This document shows positions 41,337 through 50,985 of a stretch of 64,000 bases of DNA, piece after piece. How positions within the stretch are numbered: the first letter of the stretch is position 1; every line of letters starts with the position of its first letter. The DNA is from Azolla caroliniana (Eukaryota; Polypodiophyta). The stretch lies in contig JBHGNT010000007.1 in NCBI GenBank assembly GCA_043228905.1, forward strand, positions 11,160,001 to 11,224,000, given 5' to 3'. Position numbers and translations under genes: made by a program. The notes under the pieces were generated by a model. The model saw nothing but the letters and a program-made list of their open reading frames with translations, did not search any database and was not told where the DNA came from.

Positions 41337-43751
41337 TTACACATCCGTAGGTCCCTTCGGACCTTTACCGTTTTCCTTACGGTTTGCCGTGTCTTCCTTT
41401 GCCTCTGCTACGGGTTCCCCGTCGTCTTTTTCTTCCAGCCGTACCGTTCCCGGTATAGTGCCGGTGAGCTGCATAAACGGGTTACTTGGCATCGGTCCTT
41501 TATAGGGCTTTAGTCTAAATCCGTTCACCCACTTGCCTAGTACTTCACCGGCAAGTGTCCCTATCTGATAGGACCCGTTGTATTCCCGTGTCAGCCAATA
41601 CGGGCCTGTCCATCTGAACCGGAGTTTACCCGGCATCTTGCCCATCCTTGTTTGGAATACTAGCACCGGCTTTCCGATTTCGAACATCTTCTCATTACCT
41701 TTCCGGTGACGGTCAACGAACGCTTTCCGTCGTCGTTGCTCCAGTTCCATGTGTAGGATGCTGGCCAGCCGTTGCTCCTCCAGTTCGCATAGTGCTGCTA
41801 GCCGCATTTCCTCCGACTTCTTTTCATTCAGCCGTTCCCGTAGTTGGATCCGTAAGCTTGGTACCTGAAATTCTACCGGCATGACCGCTTCTAAACCGAA
41901 CGCTAGCCGGAATGGCGTTGTCCGGATACTTGTTTTGTATGTCGTTCGGTACGCCCATAGCGCGCTATGGAGCTTTGTATCCCAGTCCGTCCGGTTTTCG
42001 TTGACGATTTTGCGGAGAATGTTCTGCAGCGTTTTGTTGGTGGACTCTGCTAACCCGTTCGCCTGTGGGTAGTACGGTGTGCTTCGTTTATGGACCACGG
42101 CATAGAACGTTGTTAAGCTTTCCACTACCTGGCCGAGGAAGTGGCATCCTTGGTCGCTGATTAATTCAATCGGACATCCATATCGGCACCAAATGTTTTC
42201 GTACAGGAATTTTGTTGTGGATGACGCGGTGTTGTCTCTCAGGGCCTTAGCTTCCACCCATTTAGTGCAATAATCCGTTGCCACGATGACATAACGATTA
42301 CCCGTTCTCATTGCCGGTGGCTTGAACGGTCCGACAAAATCCAATCCCCACTTCTGAAATGGCTCTAGTGGAAGAACCGGTTGGTGTGGCATCCGTGCTT
42401 GCTCCGTAGGCTGGCCCATTCGTTGGCATAGGTCGCATTCCTTAGCATACTTCACGGCGTCTTTTAACGTCGTGGGCCACCACAAGCCGCTCTGCCATAC
42501 TTTTCTTGCCGTCGCTTCCCCGGCGTAATGTCCTCCGGCAACCCCACAGTGTGCTTCCCGTAAGATTACTTCTTTCTCGTCACTACGGACTGCCCGTCTC
42601 CATATTCCATCTGCTCCCTTGTGGTAGAGAGTGTCCCGTAACAGACAGAAATTGCGGCTCTGCACCGCCAGTCGTTTCCTCTCGTCCCGGTTCATTTCCT
42701 CCGGTGGTAGGCCCGTGCTTAGGAACTGGTGCATGTTTGTCAGCCATTTATCTTCTGATGCCACCGTGTCGTCCGCTGCCATTTCCGGGGTGATTCGGAA
42801 TAACTCTGCGTCCGGGAATTCATCCGCTACTCCGTCGCCTGATTCTCCGGACTCTAACCGGCTCAGGTAGTCTGCTACGGCATGCTGAATACCGGGCCGG
42901 TGGAAGATCTCGAATTCGAACTCCTGCAACAGCAAGGTCCAACGGGCCAACTTACCGGTCAAGGACGCCTTGGACACTAAGTACAGGAGCGCCGAGTGAT
43001 CCACATGGAAGGAGAACTTCCTTCCCAATAGGTAATGACGAAACTTTGTTACGCTGTAGATCATGCCCAGGGCCTCGCGTTCCATAGTCGAATAGTTCTT
43101 CTCCGCTTGGGACAGCTTCCGGCTGGCGTAATATACCGGTCGGTACCATTTGGGCTCCGTAAGTTGCATTAAGGCGCTGCCGATAGCGATGTCGGAAGCG
43201 TCCACGAACACATGAAATTCCTTGCTCCAATACGGAGGCTGGACGACAGGTGCTTGCGACAAAAGTACCTTCAGGGCATTGTATGCCTTGTCCTCCGTAT
43301 CCGTCCATTGGAACGGTGTCCGGTGTACCGCGGTGTGTAATGGTGTAGCCAAGTCAGCCAAGTGACGGAGCATCCGGCTGTGCCACCGGATCTGTCCTAA
43401 GAATCGGCTTAGTGCTTTGGCCGTTTTCGGTGCCGGTGCCCCTAGTATCGTGTTTACTTTGTCGGGGTCGACCGCAATGCCCTCCTTACTTACAATGTGT
43501 CCCAGCAATATTCCACTTGAAACTCCAAAGATGCATTTTGCTGGGTTTAAGCTTAGCCGGTATAACCTACACTTTTCAAGGCATAACCGTAGGTGCTGCA
43601 AATGGTCTTTTCCCCGGCTATAGACTGCAAAATCATCCAGGAAAACTTGCATGAAGGCAGGAATGTATTCGCCGAAGATCTCCATGATGATTCGCTGGAA
43701 AGTTGCTGGTGCCGTTTTTAGGCCGAACATCATTACTTCGGCCACAAACAC
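41337..43751 (-). CDS. Gypsy-4 RT (C-terminal part), RNase H and integrase (804 aa frame)
   Basis: Open frame following the RT N-terminal frame after one frameshift. It has FGLKTAPATFQR and the RT active site VFLDDFAVYSRG (F-L-D-D). RNase H begins with VFVDASDIAIG, includes YSTMEREALGMIYSV, and ends in VADYLSRLESG. The integrase zinc domain is HCGVAGGHYAGE to CDLCQRMG. The core has WGLDFVGPF, ISDQGCHF and NGLAESTNK, a complete D-D-E. The GPY region (RWTGPYWLTREYNG) is near the end, followed by a charged tail ending at 41337. The type matches Tat/Athila integrases. The start is set by the frameshift, not by an ATG. Confidence 0.93.
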   Translation of the reverse strand: MFVAEVMMFGLKTAPATFQRIIMEIFGEYIPAFMQVFLDDFAVYSRGKDHLQHLRLCLEKCRLYRLSLNPAKCIFGVSSGILLGHIVSKEGIAVDPDKVNTILGAPAPKTAKALSRFLGQIRWHSRMLRHLADLATPLHTAVHRTPFQWTDTEDKAYNALKVLLSQAPVVQPPYWSKEFHVFVDASDIAIGSALMQLTEPKWYRPVYYASRKLSQAEKNYSTMEREALGMIYSVTKFRHYLLGRKFSFHVDHSALLYLVSKASLTGKLARWTLLLQEFEFEIFHRPGIQHAVADYLSRLESGESGDGVADEFPDAELFRITPEMAADDTVASEDKWLTNMHQFLSTGLPPEEMNRDERKRLAVQSRNFCLLRDTLYHKGADGIWRRAVRSDEKEVILREAHCGVAGGHYAGEATARKVWQSGLWWPTTLKDAVKYAKECDLCQRMGQPTEQARMPHQPVLPLEPFQKWGLDFVGPFKPPAMRTGNRYVIVATDYCTKWVEAKALRDNTASSTTKFLYENIWCRYGCPIELISDQGCHFLGQVVESLTTFYAVVHKRSTPYYPQANGLAESTNKTLQNILRKIVNENRTDWDTKLHSALWAYRTTYKTSIRTTPFRLAFGLEAVMPVEFQVPSLRIQLRERLNEKKSEEMRLAALCELEEQRLASILHMELEQRRRKAFVDRHRKGNEKMFEIGKPVLVFQTRMGKMPGKLRFRWTGPYWLTREYNGSYQIGTLAGEVLGKWVNGFRLKPYKGPMPSNPFMQLTGTIPGTVRLEEKDDGEPVAEAKEDTANRKENGKGPKGPTDV

Positions 43752-44241
43752 CCCCCCATTCGGTGACGAACGCTGTCTTCTCCTGGTCGTCGGGGTGCAT
43801 CCGGATTTGATTGTAACCGCTGAAGCCGTCTAAAAAGCTATAAACTTCATGGCCGGCGACGGCATCCAGTACTCCATCCGTGAACGGAAGAGGGAATGCA
43901 TCCGTAATTGTGGCGGCATTTAGTTTCCTGTAATCTACACACACACGGATTTTACCGTTCTTCTTGGGTACGACGACGATGGGGCTCAGCCACGTCGCTT
44001 TCTTTACCGGCCGGATGAAGCCCACTCTTAGGAGTTTGTCGATTTCCTCCTTCACTTTGGCGGCGTAGTTGGGGTTCATTCGGTAACGTCGTTGCGCCAC
44101 TGGTTTCGCGTCCTTGCCTAAGTGGATCTGATGCTGATATAATTGAGGGTCCAGCCCTCGCATGTCTTCGTATGACCAGGCGAATACGTCGCGAAACTCC
44201 GTGAGAAGTTTGATCATCGCCGCTTTATCTTCCGGCTTCAT
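43633..44241 (-). CDS. Gypsy-4 RT, N-terminal part (202-codon frame)
   Basis: The frame contains KLLTEFRDVFAWSYEDMRGL, YRMNPNYAAKVKEEIDKLL, the substrate-binding motifs VVVPKKNGKIRVCVDYRKLN and FPLPFTD, and YSFLDGFSGYNQI. It then leaves the conserved frame at a run of seven G on the minus strand (43751-43757), where the 804-aa frame takes over. The frames on both sides together give a complete RT. The upstream join to the protease frame is also shifted, near 44255-44275. Confidence 0.92.
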   Translation of the reverse strand: MKPEDKAAMIKLLTEFRDVFAWSYEDMRGLDPQLYQHQIHLGKDAKPVAQRRYRMNPNYAAKVKEEIDKLLRVGFIRPVKKATWLSPIVVVPKKNGKIRVCVDYRKLNAATITDAFPLPFTDGVLDAVAGHEVYSFLDGFSGYNQIRMHPDDQEKTAFVTEWGGVCGRSNDVRPKNGTSNFPANHHGDLRRIHSCLHASFPG

Positions 44242-44336
44242 TTCTTTGGCGATTCGTCCTTGCTTCCTAGGTTCACTTCGTCGAGTTGGGATGCCTTTAC
44301 CCGTTGGGAAACGGCCATTTCCCGTTCCAACGCTTC

Positions 44337-47192
44337 CTATGCTTGCCGTAATTCCCGAATCGCATCTTTGTCTGGTTCGGCTTCGGTTTCGTCCCGCTGC
44401 GGCAAGTATGGCGCTACGGCTTCAGCCACGTCAATCTCGAAGAGTGGTACGATCTTCGGGTGTTCCTCCAAGTACTGGGCTTCTTCGTCGTCTGCCAACC
44501 CTTCAAGCATGTTCACGCATTCCGCATATAGCGGTGTGCATTCCTTACCGTTGCTCGTCCGTGGTTGTGTCGGAACCCGGACCTTGGCTTTTCCGCGCCG
44601 GAAGGTAATCATATTTTTCCGCCAATTTTGCTTGATGTGTGTTGTTTTCAACCATGGTCTGCCCAGCAACAGCGGGTACGCGCCTTGCGCCTGTAGCTGC
44701 AGCACTACAGCCGAGATGTGAAATGTGTGGCCTCCTATGGGGACTTCCAATTTCCGTATTAAGCCCGTCGGCCGTACAGAGCTCGTATCCGCCATCCGTA
44801 GCCAGAACGGACATGGCTCCCATTCATGTATACCCAAGGCATTACACGTGTGGAGGCTTATTACGTTCACCCCGGAACCTCCATCGATTACTGTGCCGGG
44901 AAGTTCGTGCCCTTTGACAATAGCCGTAATCACCGGACTGCTAGTGTCCACTACCGTCGGTCCCTCCTCCGGGTTCGAGAAGAGGACTGGTGCCGGTGGG
45001 GCTATACCGTCTGTCATGCCCGTTTTTAGTCCTTCCGTAAATCGCGGCACGAGCTGCAAGAGTCTTCCTAACGGCAACGTGATCTGACATTCTTGCAGTG
45101 CTTGCCATGTCTCGTTTTCTGGGTGGCTACCGCCGGCACTCCCTATGGTATTCGCCTTTTGCCGTTCCGCGTCCGCGACGTTCCTTTCATTGGCTTCCTT
45201 CACCCATTCCGTCGCCTGTTTTCGTATGGCCTCTTGTGTTTCCCACTCTTTGGCCATGCCTTTCGACCGTGTGGTTACTTGCTGTACATCCGTCACTTCC
45301 GGAACCACCATATTAACTGCTGGTCGTTTCTCGTAGCTCTTTATCGGGCACTGGTTACTGTAGTGGCCTTCCTGCCTGCAGTAGTAGCAGTACTCTTTAC
45401 GGGTATTGCTGGATTCAGCATTGCTGGTAGCCGGAGTCGTTCCCGTAGTGAGTGGTGCGTTCTGTGCCGGTTGGCTCCTTGGGGTTCCATGTTCCGGGTC
45501 CCTAGGGTGACCACCTTTCTTGAAATTACGTTTCTTATTATTCTTATTTTTATTTCGGTAGTCCGGTCGTGGTGGATCGTAAAATCGGCCGTAGTCCTCC
45601 TGGTGCCTTCGGTAACCAGGGGAATGGTCTCTGTCGTATTGCTCGTGTCGCCTATTGGGCTCCCGATAGCGGTCCGATCGCTCATACCGGTCGTAGTTAT
45701 CATGCCGATTCCCGTACCGGCCCTCATTCTCTTGTCTGTCGCCGTACCGGACATCCTGTGCCGGTCGGTACCGGTTCATTCTTTGCCAACGACCTTCATC
45801 TTCGTCTCGGCTGTTTCCTGGCTCGATCCGTCGGACGGGTGGTGCTTGTCGGTTTAACAGGTTATACTCGCACCGGTCCGTTGTATGACTCTTGGATTGA
45901 CAAATCACACACTGGGTTCGCATGGTGCACTCCACTGCCGAGTGTCCGGCATTCAAGCTGATTGTGCATTGAATTGCCTGCCGGAACCGGAGATCTTCCT
46001 CGGTGGGTAACGCCCGTTGCAGTGTTCCCAGTGTAAGCCATGAGCTTGACTTTTCCATTTCTCTGACCCGGTCAATGACCTGGTCGATGGTGCATCCTCG
46101 AAAGTCGATCACCGTACACACCGTGCGTAACGGTTCCCGGAGTGCGTTTAAAAATATCGTCCGTAATTCCTCCTCCGGGGGTGCACGGGCAAGCTGGCTA
46201 TGCATTCGTTGGAAATGGATGACGAATTGGGGAATGCTTTCCCCTGCCTCCTGCCGGATCGTATAAAACAGGCCCACCATTGTCGTCTGGTCGACCTCCT
46301 TGTGGAAAAAATGCAAGAATTTTGCTTTTAATTCTGCAAAGGTTGTGATGGTCGCCGGGTCCTACGTCCGCCGCCATCGTGTCACCAGTCCCTCCAACGT
46401 GACTCCGAATTCCGCTATCTTCGAGCGTTCTTCTTCCTCCGGTGTCATTCGCTGGGACGTGTGATTTGCTTCCCATGTCTGCTCGAAGTCATGAACATGC
46501 GCTTCCGCGTCCGGATCATCGCGATACTTTGAGTATTGGAACGGCATGTCGTCGTCCAGTATTAGGCCGCGGTTTAGTGGCGTTTGTTGATATCTTTCCG
46601 GTTTTTTCTCCGGTTCCACTTCCGGTTCTTGTGCCGGTGCTTTTTCCGGTTCCTTTTCCGGGTCTTTTTCCGGTTCCTTCACCGGCTCTTCTTCCGGTAC
46701 CTTTGCCGGCTCTTTCGTTGGTGTCGGTGGCTTTGCTTCTGCCACTTCCGGTGTTGGTGGGTTGACGGCTTCCGTTTGCGGTTCCGGATAGCCCTGGTCG
46801 AGCGGTTCCGGTTCTGGAGTCGGCACGGTATCCGACCCGTCGTCCTCCGGGCCGCCGGGGGTATCGTTGCTGCTCCTGTAATTCGTGTGCGCGCTGTATT
46901 CCCCTTCGGAATCCGATTCGTAGGCTGAAAAGGCTTCTGCCTCGTTTTCTCCGCCTGCCAGCGCCTCGACGAGGCGTTCGGTTCCCCGGAGACTACCTAG
47001 ACTGCTTCCGTCGTCCTGGTCGCGAGTTTGCCGTAACCGAAGAGATTCCTCCGCGACTCTCCGGATCTCGTTGGAGAACGAACGATCCGAGCGAATTTCG
47101 TGCGCTGCTTGCTGGAAAGTCTCACGCCGTCTTTGCCGTTCGGCGAGGCGTCGAGCTCGGTCTGTAACCAAGTCGTGCGTTGGTCTAGTCAT
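44337..47192 (-). CDS. Gypsy-4 Gag and protease, one frame with an internal TAG
   Basis: The ATG complementary to 47190-47192 opens a 276-codon frame rich in Pro-Glu repeats (KEPEKDPEKEPEK near 46640-46690). An in-frame TAG (46362-46364) follows WRRT. After it the same frame is open for another 674 codons to a second TAG (44337-44339). The Gag core is at FAELKAKFLHFF and FHKEVDQ. Zinc knuckles are CVICQSKSHTTDRC and CYYCRQEGHYSNQC, separated by an Arg/Tyr/Asp-rich basic stretch. The retropepsin has VIDGGSGVNVISL, that is D-G-G-S at the catalytic site. The protease ends with YPLLLGRPWL near 44650. The rest of the element is young and nearly clean, so these stops may be recent damage or recoding sites. 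Confidence 0.88.
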
Positions 47193-47243
47193 CCATTACC
47201 GTCGTTCGCTGCGAGAAAGCAGGAATCATGGTTGCCAAAACTG

Positions 47244-47663
47244 TGTTATTCGCTTAGCCGGACAAGGCCTAACACAAGGTGTCACGGAGACACTTCACCA
47301 AAGGGTGATTACGGCATAGGATTAAGATTCAACGATTACACCGACTTACGTAGGTTACGCGATTAGAATGCTTTGGTTAATTACATGCGTAAGATATAAC
47401 AGTAATTACAGAACGGAAATCAAGACAGAAGTATAAACATCATAAGCTCTATTAATTATCCGCTGTGATTACAATGGGGTCCGGGCCTTTAAATAGGTTT
47501 CCGGCCCGTAGTACAAAACGGTGCCTCCCGCACCTATTCGGGATCCGTCCGGATCTGGAACGGCATACCGTTTCCAGTCCGTCCGTCCACACTATGCTCA
47601 TTTACAACTATATTTAATTAATTCCTTCACTCCGTATTTTGGACTCCTTGCCGGCCGGTAACA
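47244..47663 (-). repeat. Gypsy-4 5' LTR
   Basis: 420 bp, identical to the 3' LTR at all but one position. The minus strand downstream reads CAGTTTTGGCAACC, so a primer site beginning TGGCAACC about six bases from the LTR is possible. Confidence 0.97.
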
Positions 47664-47689
47664 GCTTCTGCAAGGTCCGACCCCCTCAT
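47664..47689 (-). pseudogene. Gypsy-3 Gag first codons, cut off by Gypsy-4
   Basis: The ATG complementary to 47687-47689 opens MRGSDLAEA. The codons run into the GCTTC duplication at 47664-47668 and continue in frame at 37856 as MASAVDRIV. This shows exactly where Gypsy-4 landed in Gypsy-3 gag. The start codon is 44 bp from the 5' LTR. Confidence 0.8.
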
Positions 47690-47710
47690 CTTCTACTCCT
47701 CTGCCGCCTC

Positions 47711-47728
47711 TTCACGTCGGGTTCACCA
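47711..47728 (-). other. Gypsy-3 putative primer binding site
   Basis: The minus strand four bases inside the 5' LTR reads TGGTGAACCCGACGTGAA. The TGG start and its position fit a tRNA 3'-end primer site. I did not identify the tRNA. Confidence 0.7.
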
Positions 47729-47732
47729 AATA

Positions 47733-47806
47733 TGTCGCGTTGGTACGCACGTGCATGGACAACAAGGCGGGACCACTGGGGTCTTGGACCGAGGAATAGG
47801 TGAGAA

Positions 47807-47845
<39 letters not shown>

Positions 47846-48443
47846 CGAGAGACGCTCACACACGTATAGACAAAGAAGCGCACGGGGACACAGCCCAACA
47901 ACATAGGAGACACGAGTTGAGAACACTAGCGTATGTATATAAATATGTGTATGTATTTGTATGTATGCAGACGACTCGAACGGTTACAACCGATTAGGTC
48001 GGCGAGATGGATGTCGGCGCCTGATCACCCACGCACACAGGAGAGCAAGATGGAGATTCTGCCGGAAGCACACGGGCATTCCACAGAGCAGGATCAGCCT
48101 CCTGAGAACCTGTGCAAAAGAAAGCTATGGAGAACGACAAAGAAGAAGAGCTCAGTCCTAGTCCGACAGCACTTCGTCCCCTCTAGCGCGCGATACCTTC
48201 TCTCCCCCGTCTCCCTCTCTTTTATAGCTCAAGGAGGGAGGCCGTTTCACCCGTTTACATCACATTAATTCTCTGTCCTTTCGGACAGAGATACTCCTCG
48301 ATTTCCCCTGTAGAATATTGCTACCTAGGATTTGACCTTTGTGCCTACCTATCCACTATACAACAAGGGGCGTGCCCACGTGTAAGGGCCGGTTCACACA
48401 CACTATACACGGTTTGCGCCTGGGGACGGTTTTCTTCACGACA
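47733..48443 (-). repeat. Gypsy-3 5' LTR
   Basis: 711 bp, + strand TGTCGCGTTGG to TCTTCACGACA. It is longer than the 3' LTR mainly through a longer (GA)n tract at 47811-47838 and a 3-bp insertion near 48363. Confidence 0.95.
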
Positions 48444-48817
48444 ACGGACAACTAAATGTCAAGATATGAGGGTATAAAGTTTGTGAAAGGAAAAGAGAAA
48501 ATTGTGAGATATCCCACATAGGCACAACAAATATGGCTCTCATCATATATAAGGTAGAGCAAAAGATATTATCTTTGTGCCTATGTGTGGAGCATAGAGA
48601 GTTCAAGGTAACTTGAACTAAGAGTGGAGGTGGGCTAGCTACTCGTAAAGGGTTTGGTATCCGACGACAAGCGGCGGCGGCATCCGACGACGGCATCCGG
48701 TGTCGCTGAGACGACGGCATCCGGCGAGGCACCAGTAACCGACGGCATCCGATGAATCGGCGTCCGGTGACTAGATAAATAAATATATAAATATATATAC
48801 ATATATACATATACAAG

Positions 48818-48892
48818 GAGGGCAAGTAAGGATTCAAACCTTGCACCTCCGAGTTAGGAGTCAATTGGCTTACCATTAAGCCATGCCATTTA
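48818..48892 (-). ncRNA. tRNA-like segment (A and B boxes) antisense in solo-LTR-b
   Basis: The minus strand reads TGGCTTAATGGTAAGCC, an A box that pairs as a D-arm. About 35 bp on it has AAGGTTTGAATCCTT, a B box with a normal T-stem and loop. The stretch between resembles an anticodon arm with CTCCTAA in the loop, but its stem does not pair well. It aligns with 27515-27592 in solo-LTR-a. It is tRNA-derived and not convincingly a functional tRNA. Confidence 0.6.
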
Positions 48893-49353
48893 GTTGAATT
48901 TATATTTCTATCATTGTACTTTTATATGTAAATTCTCATACATGAGAGCTAAAATGAGTGACATGGTTATCATGCACCACATGTAATACATAAGCGCCAA
49001 ATGGCAAACATGCATTTTATGCATGTCTTGTACCCTCACATGCATCATATGCATGAGAGCATCTATAAAAGGAGGGGGGAGGAGAAAAAACACGTTTTTT
49101 TGGGTTATGAAATTAAGAGGAAGAAATTCGTTATCAAATTGATCGTGTAACTTGTTTCTTAAATCCAAAGATAAAAGTTCAATCAATCTCTCTCAATCGT
49201 TTGATCTCAACTACTCTCTTTCCCAATCTATCTTAAGTACTTTCTCGCTAAAGCTTGCGCCAAAGCTTGTACCGACTTTGAACCCTTCCGGTCTGGAACC
49301 CCGGTGGTTCCGCCTCACGATCCGCACGTAATGACGGATCTTCACGACAACGT

Positions 49354-50731
49354 AGAGGAGGGCTTGATGGTCTACAAAAAACGAGAAACGTGACGCCAAG
49401 AGGTAATGGCGGAATTATTTTACGCTGTAAACCATGGCCAAAGCTTCTTGTTCCGTCATGGAGTAATTTCATTCTGCGGTGTTTAGTTGACGACTAGCGA
49501 AGGTGATCGGTAGGTCGAGTGCCCCTTCGATGGGTTGAGCTAGCACTGCACCAATCGCAAAGGCGGAAGCGTCGGTGTGAACGTGGAATTTTTTGGTCTA
49601 GTCTGGGGATCGGAGGATGGGGGCCTTAGTTAGGCACTCTTTCAAGAGCTTGAACGAGTGTGTGCACTCTTCCGTCCAAGTGTAGTGCTTTAGTAGGGCG
49701 TAGGGTGGTCTGGCCTTGTCTGCGAACATCTTAATGAAGCGTCTATAGTAACTTGCGTATCCCTTGAACCCTTGTAGTTGTTTCTCGTTCGCGGGAGGTG
49801 ACATGTCGAGGATGAGTTTTACTTTTGCCTCATCAGTCGAGATCCCATGCCAAGACACAACATGACCTAATATTAGTCCATGTTTGACCCAGAATTGACA
49901 CTTGAGTGGGTTGAGGGAGAGTTGATAGACCCTGCATTTTTCGAACGTCAAGCGGAGTAGCGCCAAGTGGTCATGTCATTTCGAATGGCAACATAAATCG
50001 TCGACATAGGAATCCACCCCTTGTTGTAACCTTGCCGCGAGGATATGGTATGCCACCCTTTGATAGGTGCTCAGGGCACTTGTGAGCCCGAAAGGCATTT
50101 GCTTATACGAGAATGTACCAATTTCGATGGCAAAGGCCGTCTTGTGTTGATCCTCGGGCACCACCGAGATTTGGTTGTACCCCGAGAACCCGTCGATGAA
50201 GCTGTAAGCTTCAGCTCCCGCGATTCTTTCAAGTAAATGCTCGATGTAGGGTACCGGGTAGTTGTCCTTGATGGTGGCTTCGTTGACTTGGCAGTAGTCG
50301 ACACATATGCGGATTTGGCCGTTTTTCTTCGGGACGACTACAATCGGGGAGACCCAAGTGGTTCGTTTGATCGGGTAGATGATGTATGCATCTAACATTT
50401 TGTTGATTTCGGCTTTTACTTGTTGGGCGTAGTTAGGATTCATTTGGCGCGGCCTTTGTCGGCCTGGGCGGGCGTCGGTTCGCACGGGGATACTATGGGT
50501 GACAACCTCAACCGGAACCCCTTTCATATCTACATACGACCATGCGAACACGTCACTAAATTCCGTGAGGAGGGTGATCAAGGACGTCTCCTCTTCCGAC
50601 TGGAGATCTGTGGCTATGAACACTGGTTTGGAGTCCATCCCCTTCCCGAGGTTGATTTCTTTAACCCTCGTCGGTCTGTCACATACCTCACTTAGGCTTT
50701 GACGGGTGCGTTGTGGTCTCTTACAAGCCAC
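49354..50731 (-). pseudogene. Gypsy-2 reverse transcriptase and RNase H (5' of the insertion)
   Basis: Tat/Athila-like RT. From 50731: LLTEFSDVFAWSYVDMKG, RQMNPNYAQQVKAEINKML, VVVPKKNGQIRICVDY, YSFIDGFSGYNQI, KQMPFGLTSALSTYQR, and the active site VDSYVDDLCCHSK (Y-V-D-D intact). A stop at 49976 is followed in frame by 49966-49598. RNase H is recognisable as HTDASAFAIGAVLAQP and EQEALAMVYSV in broken frames, then FFVDHQALLYVV near 49355-49390, where solo-LTR-b and everything inside it is inserted. RNase H resumes at 31340. Confidence 0.9.
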
Positions 50732-50985
50732 CGATTCCCTTGTTCATAAAGTTTGAATTGCTTTGGGAAGTCCACCTCTGTCGAGGTCTTTCGAGTGGTC
50801 GCAGCCTCACCTTGACATGCGACTTGTTGTGCGAGGTCTTCGTCTTTTACGTCTACTTGATTTCACTGGGGTACGAGGGTGGTGACGTTAAAGCAAGAGA
50901 TCATGTCTCCATCCTCGTCGCAACACTTTGTACCAATGGGATACATTGCATCGGTCGTGGTGAGAGTGTCTCCCCAATTCATCTC

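Larger units (their letters stand above)
37862..47663 (-). mobile_element. Gypsy-4, 9802-bp young Tat/Athila-like element with an extra ORF
   Basis: Complete minus-strand element with a perfect GCTTC target duplication (37857-37861, 47664-47668) and 420-bp LTRs that differ at one position. Order on the minus strand: 5' LTR, gag-protease, RT-RNase H-integrase, a separate coiled-coil ORF (38334-40964), 3' LTR. Gag-Pol is open over nearly its whole length but has two in-frame TAG codons and two frameshifts. It is the innermost and youngest layer of the nest. Confidence 0.96.
31508..48443 (-). mobile_element. Gypsy-3, about 7.1 kb, split by Gypsy-4
   Basis: Minus-strand element with 5' LTR 47733-48443 and 3' LTR 31508-32204, flanked by ACGG (31504-31507 and 48444-48447), inside solo-LTR-b. 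Subtracting Gypsy-4 (37862-47663) and one GCTTC leaves about 7.1 kb. Order: primer site, gag, protease, RT, RNase H, integrase, polypurine tract. GC content is much higher than in the surrounding host DNA. The RT and protease sequences are unlike the Tat/Athila and usual angiosperm chromovirus types. The LTRs differ at roughly twenty positions plus small indels. Confidence 0.93.
31345..49349 (+). mobile_element. solo-LTR-b (1065 bp of its own), split by Gypsy-3
   Basis: Own sequence is 31345-31507 plus 48448-49349. It runs TGTTGTGAAGATTTTCGG to GATCTTCACGACA on the + strand and is flanked by ACGT (31341-31344, 49350-49353). Removing it with one ACGT restores the Gypsy-2 RNase H frame. A TATA box CTATAAAAGG is at about 49061-49070. 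A tRNA-like segment lies antisense at 48818-48892. There is no internal coding sequence, so it is best read as a solo LTR. 48660-48780 is a CCGACGGCATCCG-type direct repeat. Confidence 0.8.

Noticed and set aside
45093-45857. + strand 254-codon hydrophobic frame
   Set aside because: Shadow of the Arg/Tyr/Asp-rich part of Gypsy-4 Gag on the minus strand.
31345-49349. solo-LTR-b as a TIR DNA transposon
   Set aside because: The inverted ends are long, but TG...CA termini, a TATA box in LTR position and similarity to the Gypsy-3 LTR favour a solo LTR.
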